DNA of 64,000 nt, taken from Microstegium vimineum. Taxonomy: Eukaryota > Streptophyta > Magnoliopsida > Poales > Poaceae. The translations under genes and the position numbers were made by a program. The DNA is taken from positions 5,306,541 through 5,370,540 of the forward strand of contig CM039139.1 of the NCBI GenBank assembly GCA_022036555.1, written 5' to 3'. Each line of letters begins with the position of its first letter. The stretch's first letter is position 1. The notes below the pieces were generated by a model, which was not told where the DNA came from, ran no database searches, and saw only the letters and a program-made list of their open reading frames with translations. This document shows, in pieces, positions 56,940 through 64,000 of this stretch.

Positions 56940-57310
56940 CACGGGATCTCCCTCTCCCTCTCCCCATCATTGCAATGCCCATCCTCCATCTCCTGCCACT
57001 AATAAATCGTCAACGCCTCCTCTGCACCCCTCTTCGGGCACGGTAGCAGTGCGGCGCGAGACCAGAACGGCAGTCAGCATCCTTGAGCACCCCGGCGGCG
57101 CGCGGCAATCACACACCTCACATGCCCAAGCCGTTCGACAGAATGGCGAGCCACGTCACCAGCGGCACAGCAGGTAAGCGCCCCCCCCCATTCTATCTCC
57201 CCAGCCACCCCTTCCCTTCCGTGTTCCTATCACCTGAGTTTCCCACAATCTCTGGAGGCCGCAACCATGGTGTGTTGGGTCTATTTCATGATTTTGGGCA
57301 AGAGAACACG
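56940..57310 (+). other. Exon-like GC-rich segment, possibly a gene remnant
   Basis: An ATG at about 57123 gives MPKPFDRMASHVTSGTA and runs into cagcag|gtaagc, a strong splice donor (GT near 57174). No continuing exon was found before 59.9 kb. It could be a leader of a lost or unrecognised gene. Confidence 0.25.
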
Positions 57311-58552
57311 TGAGCTCTAGCCCTTAATTTGTTTATTTCTTATTGATTGCAGTAGCGAGATGAAATTCAATCGCTCCATTACTTCTGGCAAACTGTAATG
57401 TTGTCTGCATGCCAAGTGCTTGGTAGAATGACTATATGGACAAGGCTCAACAGATTCATCCATTAGTTGGTCCATGTCCTGTCCAAGTCATTATATTGGT
57501 TTGATTATCTTAAAAAATATATTATTTTGATTGTCTTCGAGGGAAACACCTTAACCATTTCCATTTGTATAATATATTTGATTAATTTGTACTGATATAG
57601 TCAGGCCTTACTGAACAAACAGTATATATCCAAATCGTTTTCTTTTGATCAATAAGTAATTTCTGCAAAAGTTTGTTTTCCAGATTCAAGAAGCATTGTA
57701 GTAATACCTTCAACTCACCAGTTTTTTATATATATACATATAGATAATACATTTACTGACCACACATCTGAATATAAAGATTTTCTTTTGTCCTTCATAA
57801 TTATGACTGTCCCTGGTTGATGTTTTCTAAAATCACTCCTGGGCCTATCTGTGATAAAAACTAGAGGGAGACAAAGTGATAATATTCTTATTCTGATCTG
57901 ATGCACTATTGCATAACTGTCGGTGAGATTGATATTTTGTTTGGCTAGCTTATAGATGCTAACAGAAGATTTATTCTACAAGCACTGCCCAAATATACAT
58001 AGCTACATTAATGTAACCAAATGACATATAAGCTTGCATTATTTCCTAACCAAAAGATAATTGCCAAGTCAACCTATTATTACTTGATGAACTTATACAG
58101 GTAAAAAACCCTCACTGGGTAGTATTTTCTTCTGGATTACTCATATTCAGAATCTAGATCTGCATATTGTAGCTGGATTGTACTCATAATTGCTTAAACA
58201 TAGTCAATTGCTGATAGTATACCTATATTTATGCAGATTGTACCTGAAATTGTACTAACAAATGATTAAACACAGTAAATCGTTGATTGTATATCTATAT
58301 ATGTGAATAATCTTTTTACTAAAGAGAATAACACTCAATGTTGCGTGCCAATCATGAATGATTAAAGTTATGAGCTTACATCTTTGCTACATATGTGGAT
58401 CATGCCACCTGTTCAGTGTATAGTAGGATTGATTCTGACAAATGATCCTTATTGCGAGACTTGCTAATTCATAAAAAACATGGTTACCACAACTTCTTAA
58501 AGAACAACAGTTGTAGGCAATAATTGTTTGTAGATATTGGGCAAAGTAAGGT
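57311..58552. other. Intergenic AT-rich DNA
   Basis: No gene, tRNA or clear transposon end recognised. Confidence 0.5.
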
Positions 58553-58564
58553 TCCAGCATTTAT

Positions 58565-58718
58565 TTTTTTCTCGAATACGCAGGAGAGCTGCGTATCATT
58601 GCATTATAAAGAGAATAAGGATCGGCCCTTATAAACACTACCACCTCACTCCTGGCCGGGCTGTGAGGGGTTGTTTTTTACATCGAAGAACTTAAGCTAA
58701 AAACAACTGAGAAAAGGG
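58565..58718 (-). mobile_element. Short LINE/SINE insertion with 12-bp target duplication
   Basis: Flanked by tccagcatttat at 58553-58564 and 58719-58730. On the minus strand it ends aatgatacgcagctctcctg + cgtattcgag followed by an A-run, the same type of tail as the LINE at 10.6 kb. Only about 154 bp long, non-coding. Confidence 0.75.
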
Positions 58719-58730
58719 TCCAGCATTTAT

Positions 58731-59969
58731 GCTGCTGCTTTTACATTCATAGTGCAAAATAACCAATGCAGTTCTTCGAGCATATGAGTTATTGCCTACT
58801 ATGCCTACCAAATTAATTGTTAGCAAGTCTTATGTGTGGTTGTCGAATTTATTTCAAAATCAGACACAAATACTGTGCATTTGTGGAAATTAGATGCATT
58901 AAATTTAGTATTTAGATGCATTTTCGTCCTGTTTGCAACATAAGAAAAAGTGTGATGTTTTTAAAGCCTTTGAAATTTGCTTGAAGTTCTAGAGTTTCAT
59001 TCATACGAATTTGCATGATAAGTTCACTGTTCACCCCTTACATACACTACGACTGTTTCAAGAGTTTTGCACATATACCGTATGTCCGTATTCACTGAAA
59101 TTGTGGTTTTATTCACCAACCTTGAAATGATTGCAAATACTTAGTTGTGATAGATGTTGGCTTTCGGTAATTTGTTACAAGATTTAGAGCTTCACAAGGG
59201 CTTCAAATGCAGAGATTTCTAAAGGAAAAGGAAGCTGATAAGAGCTAATCACATTTATAGTCAGAGTCAATTTGTTTTGACTTCACAAATAAACTTCTTC
59301 ATCGCTTCTAATTTATTAACCAGTGGTCATCTAATTTTGTATAAGTATTACATACAATAATTTCTACATTTGGTTCCATGTCTTTGTGCTATTCAATGAA
59401 ATGGTGCTTCTGTTGTCAATGAACTTGTGAGATGAATATGTTCGCTCTGTTCTTTACTCCTTTTTTTCTTCTCCTATCATGCAGTCTGCTACCGAAGAGC
59501 ACTCGAGGTTTCTAAGCCTTATTGACAAGAACACAAGCTTTGAAATCATTAGATCATTCAGAAATTAAATTAACCAGCCGGTGAAGCAAAAAGAACTAGG
59601 CTAAATCCACTGGCTAGTTTCCTCCAACAAGAGCACGACAACGCCACACTTGGCTTTCTAGTACACAACAAGAGAGGGACGGGCGACAGGACGAGTGGAC
59701 GACCGAGGAGTCTGGCACTTGGTGGGGCCAGTTCGCGTGGATTCTCATGCTAACTGCTCTCATCACAGCTAGCGACGATTCTTCCATCTCCTACGTGGAC
59801 GCAGAGAGCTTGTCGACACAGTTGCAGGTGCCCTCAGGGATATTTCGCTGCGTTGTCGTGTACTCGTGTCCACCTTCTAATTTCTAACCCCAAGAACCCC
59901 TTCTGCAGGCTGCAGTATTCCAACACCGACGCGGAAGGCCGTACGCCCCCAATCGAATCGACCGCATTG
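58731..59969. other. Upstream region of the FAD monooxygenase gene
   Basis: No other gene seen. The region turns GC-richer from 59.6 kb, probably promoter and 5' leader. In-frame sequence before 59970 lacks an ATG. Confidence 0.4.
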
Positions 59970-62900
59970 ATGCCGTCGATCACCGGAGGGCGCGGGGGCC
60001 TCTTCTCGGTGCACCGAGGCACGCTCTGGTGGCTTCGCCGTTGCCACAGCCCGCTCTTCTCGTCACTAGTCGGCGGCAGAGGCCGGGGCGACGTGCCGCA
60101 TCTGCCCGTACTCATCGTCGGAGCTGGTCCCGTTGGTCTTGTCCTCTCCTTCCTCCTCACCAAATTCGGTAAGAACCTCGTGCCCCTTTCTCATTGATGT
60201 TCCATTTCGCGCTTTTGAGGTAGGTAGTAGCGTTGAGCTGAGCAAAGTTCATCGAGGGAACCGGACAAATGTGTCCTCTCAAGTGTCTGTGCTAATTGGG
60301 TTCGACGAGCTCAGTAACTTCAACTTTGGTAGAACTTGTTGAAATTCTTGTGAACGAGAAGGTTGATGCAGCTATTCGTTTTATTCAAATCTTGTAGGGA
60401 TCAAATGCGCGGTGATAGAGAAGAATGTAGAGTTCACTAGGCACCCCCGAGCGCACTTCATCAACAACCGCACAATGGAGGTGTGTATGTTTACTAATGC
60501 ACTCTAACTTCGCCATTTTGACTAGTGTGTGTTTGTTTGGGCGGTGCTTTCACGGATGACTGGTGTTTTCAGATCTTCCGCAAGTTGGATGGTTTGGCCG
60601 GGGACATTGAGAGGTCCCAGCCACAAGTAGATTTGTGGAGGAGGTTCGTCTACTGTACTTCACTCTCTGGTTCCGTCCTTGGATCGGTTGATCACATGAA
60701 ACAGGAAGGCCAGTTCATTTCTTCTCATGTCGAGTGCTTGACGTCTTGCACCTCACTGTGTATGTCTTCTGACAAGTATTTTTGGCAGATTTTGACAAGG
60801 TCATTAGTCCTGTATCCGTTGCACATTTCTCGCAGTACAAGTTAGTTGATTTGCTACTCAAGAAGCTTGAAGGAATTGGTTTCCAAACATGCTTTCCTGG
60901 TGAGATTGGTAACTCGACACAAGATCTGGTACTGGAAAGCAAGATATTGATGGGACACGAGTGCACATCCCTTCAGCAGACTGATGAGGGCATTCTGGTT
61001 GGAGTGTCAGTTAACAATGGGGGGAGGATAATAGAGAGAAAGCTACACTGTGGTCTTCTTCTAGGGACAGATGGGGCAAGAAGTACAGTACGTGAATTGG
61101 CAGGTATATCTATGGAAGGTGAAAGGGACTTGCAGAAACTGGTCAGTGTGCATTTTCTTAGCAGAGATCTAGGCAGGTATTTGTCCAGTCAGAGACCAGG
61201 GATGCTATTCTTCATTTTTAATCCAGGCGCAATTGGTGTACTGGTTGCACATGACCTGGAGAATGGGGAGTTTGTATTGCAGGTACTCCAACCGTCATGA
61301 TGTTAGATAGATTTAACTTTTAAGATGTTCGAAAATTGTATATTTCTCATGTGTGTTAGTATTATGTTTATTATTTTCAGGTTCCATTTTATCCTCCTCA
61401 GCAGATGTTTCAAGATTTCAGCGCTAAGGTGGATCTCATTCTAACATCTTTCTTGCTTCTAGTTTATATATATAAACTACTGAAATTCTTTGTTCTGCAT
61501 CCAACTGTGTTTCACCATTTGTTTATGAAATTCTCATGATGTACTGTTCTTCTATCAATTTATATCCAAATTTGAATCTGGTATGCATGGGTGAATTTAC
61601 AGTGTAAATTTCATGGTTATATGCACATCTACCCCTGCTTAAATCTGAAGTTTCGTCTTGATTCTAGGTATGTGAGCAAATTATTGTCAAATTAGTTGGA
61701 TGGGAGCCAGCAGATGTTCATGTTTTAGACATAAAACCATGGGCAATGCATGCTGAAGTTGCAGAGAAGTACATCTGTTGCAACAGTCGAGTAATCCTTT
61801 CTGGTGATGCTGCTCACCGTTTTCCTCCTGCCGGTGGTTTTGGTTAGTGGTTTACTTTGTTAATTCCCTTACTAGATGGATATGAAGTCCAAAAATCAGA
61901 AACATGCATATTCCAATTTCTTTACAGGAATGAACACTGGTGTCCAGGATGTACATAATTTGGCGTGGAAATTGGGCTTGCTGCTGAATGGTGTCGCCTC
62001 ACCATCAATATTACAAACTTATGAGTCAGAGCGCCGGCCCGTTAGACTCTTCTCACAAGCTTTCTGTTCATCCAATGCCAATTTCTACTATTAAATCATA
62101 GAATTAATTTAGTGCGATACAATTGCTTGCTTATTGCAGGTTGCAATTTTCAATACAAAACTTAGCATGGAGAACTTCAAGGCAGCTATGTCTATTCCTG
62201 CGACCCTTGGCCTTGATCCAACTATTGCAAACTCAGGTAAATGTCCTTCTCCTGCATGATGGCAGTAACATTTTTTTTTTCAATATAGATGTTGACAACA
62301 GACTCAACTATAAGCTACCCTGCAATTTTCCCATCTTCATTCTGGTTCATATGCTGTTTCCACCCATTTTCAGTGCATCAAGTTATAAATAGAAGCCTCG
62401 GATCAATCATTCCGAGAAATGTACAGAAGGCAGTTCTGGAAGGATTGTTTTCTCTTGGTCGGGCACAAGTCTCGGACTATATCCTGAATGAGAAAAATCC
62501 CCTTGGGTCCTTGAGACTGTCAAGATTGAGAAGTATTCTCGATGAAGGCAAAAGTCTTCAGCTGCAGTTCCCTGCAGAGGATCTTGGCTTCTAGTAAGAT
62601 CCTTTACACCCGAGTGTTCCTAAAAAACAACCTGTTCTTTATTTATTTCAGCTTAGTTGTTGGGACATGAATGGGTTTCATTAATCTGGTCATCTTATCA
62701 GAATGCTGAAAAATATGTAAAATTTCTTTTGTCTATCTCACTTCTGCCTTCAGCTATGAAGAAGGTGCCCTTGTTCCTGAAGCTAGTTGTGAGAAGACTC
62801 AGGAAGGAGAAAAATTACAGCATTCTAAGAGGGCATCAAGAGAGTACATCCCATCTGCTAAGGTTGGTTCGCGGCTTCCCTACATGCTAGTAAGAGGACT

Positions 62901-63415
62901 GCCTGCTTCGAGTGAGGTTTGTCCCTTGGACACCTGATTGCTACACATGTTTTAGCTATCGTTCTACTGCTGCTTAACATTGTGACTTCGATGGATTCTT
63001 AAAGGGTGTGTTCTCAACACTGGACCTGGTGAGCGGGGATAAACTCGAGTTTGTTCTCATCATCGCACCAGTGAGAGAGTCATATGAGATTGCCCGTGCC
63101 ACCCTCAAGATAGCAGCTGAGCTTAAGCTATCAGCCAAAGTATGCGTAATGTGGCCACGAGGTTCGACTGATGCTGAAGTGGAAGAGAGCAGATCTGAGT
63201 TGGCACCCTGGACAAACTATATCGATGTTGAGGAAGTACCTAGGGTGTCTGGTAGTTCATGGTGGGAGATGTGTCGTATTAGTAGGAAAAATGTCCTTTT
63301 GGTTAGGCCTGATGAGCACATAGCATGGCGAACAGAATCGGACAGTGTGAGGGATGCTGAATCAGAAATTAGGAGAGTCTTCTCTCATGTTCTGTGCCTA
63401 AATAACCGGGTGTAA
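59970..63415 (+). CDS. FAD-dependent monooxygenase (PHBH/phenol hydroxylase class), At1g24340-like
   Basis: Eleven exons join to 712 residues: 59970-60168, 60398-60480, 60573-60708, 60789-61282, 61381-61428, 61668-61842, 61928-62040, 62140-62236, 62374-62593, 62754-62916, 63005-63415. The Arg/Ser-rich N-terminus may be an organelle signal. FAD motifs are VLIVGAGPVG (GxGxxG, residues 51-56), LGTDGARSTVRELAG (DG motif, about 232-246) and LSGDAAHRFPPAGGFGMNTGVQDVHNL (GD motif from 365). The last 130 residues form a thioredoxin-fold-like C-terminal domain as in phenol hydroxylases, without a CxxC. Plant members include Arabidopsis At1g24340 (listed, as I recall, as an embryo-defective gene); the substrate is not known. 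All borders are GT-AG except intron 3 (60709-60788), which appears to be GC-AG. Confidence 0.9.
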
Positions 63416-63439
63416 AGAATTTGTAAATTTTCTTTCATT

Positions 63440-63852
63440 TAGGATCCGTTTGGTTGCTTGAAAATCCATAGATAGAGAATACATCACGAGATACTGGATT
63501 TCTTAAGCCAAAAAAATCCGGCGGACCAGCATATTCATGTCTTCTAATATTTATCATTAGTAAACAAATTAAGGATTATTAGTATGCTATATTATTAGTT
63601 AGTAATTATGATGGTATAATTAGTTTTGATAAGTGCTAATATGTTGATTAGTGCATGTTTTGTATGCTAATTAGTATACTAGTGGTGCTAATTAACCTAT
63701 TTTATTTAAATTAATGATCATCATGATAAAATTATTATTAGTGCATGTTTATTAGTGTATAGTTAGTTGTTATTATTTTTAAATAATAGATATAATTAGT
63801 CAATTATTCATGTCTTGTACATTTTCATTCATTCAACCAAACATGCATCATT
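63440..63852. mobile_element. Tourist-like MITE downstream of the FAD gene
   Basis: The left end ggatccgtttggttgcttga and, reversed from the right, atgcatgtttggttgaatga are inverted ends. The interior is AT-rich with many 'attagt' phrases. Confidence 0.5.
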
Positions 63853-64000
63853 GATACTTTGTCCTAATATCTATGTATGGATCGACATATTCCATCTAAC
63901 TTGTCCTTGAGCCGAGTGCACCCTTAGTGATTGGGTTTACCTGCAACATCAGTGAATTAGCATAGCAAATCATTATATTTGACAAGAGACGATATTTGAC

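Noticed and set aside
1..64000. CRISPR arrays, operons, ribosome-binding sites, tRNA and rRNA genes
   Set aside because: The window is plant nuclear DNA. No bacterial-type features and no complete tRNA or rRNA gene were seen.

Overview
The window is nuclear DNA from a grass (Poaceae). Signs of this are GC-rich first exons joined to AT-rich introns, many Stowaway/Tourist-type miniature transposons with 'ctccctccg(t)' ends, a tRNA-derived SINE resembling the grass Au family, and CACTA, PIF/Harbinger, Mutator-like and LINE remnants. I cannot name the species from sequence alone.

Layout. (1) 1-405, minus: 5' part of a small plant-specific gene resembling the syringolide-induced 14-1-1 family, cut by the window edge. 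(2) 1.65-13.5 kb, minus: a SOQ1-like gene (HAD domain, membrane span, thioredoxin-like domain) in at least 15 exons; the C-terminal NHL propeller expected of SOQ1 is absent, so the copy looks 3'-truncated. Its introns hold MITEs, a SINE and a LINE tail. (3) 13.9-24.8 kb: transposon block. A PIF/Harbinger transposase on the minus strand is followed by a 6.27-kb unit with CACTA-type termini and a 3-bp target duplication. That unit encloses a CACTA transposase-associated ORF and a complete PIF/Harbinger coding pair (Myb/SANT-like ORF1 and DDE transposase). (4) 25.2-25.7 kb, minus: an intronless EF-hand (calmodulin-like) gene. (5) 26-31.9 kb: gene-poor DNA with a small, rearranged LTR element (TRIM type) at 29.5-30.4 kb. 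(6) 32.0-32.6 kb: a promoter with site II, telo-box and TATA elements, a spliced leader exon and a C/D-box snoRNA whose guide matches 18S rRNA. (7) 34-38.3 kb: RTE-type LINE fragment, another LINE fragment, and MITEs. (8) 39.2-40.6 kb, plus: a DUF247 gene with a 1-nt frameshift and no C-terminal membrane helix. (9) 41.6-52.4 kb, minus: an intact 16-exon gene for an 803-aa secretory/membrane protein of the Arabidopsis At5g58100 type, carrying two Mutator-like insertions in introns. (10) 55.0-56.7 kb, minus: a peroxisomal enoyl-CoA hydratase ending in SKL, with a problem at its start codon. (11) 60.0-63.4 kb, plus: an intact 11-exon FAD-dependent monooxygenase, with one apparent GC-AG intron.

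The host genes are unrelated housekeeping or plant-specific genes, not a cluster acting together. Exon borders were set by reading splice signals and frames by eye and by comparison with remembered protein families. No alignment or search was run. The most unusual structures are the CACTA shell carrying PIF/Harbinger genes, the snoRNA locus, the NHL-less SOQ1 copy and the rearranged TRIM.
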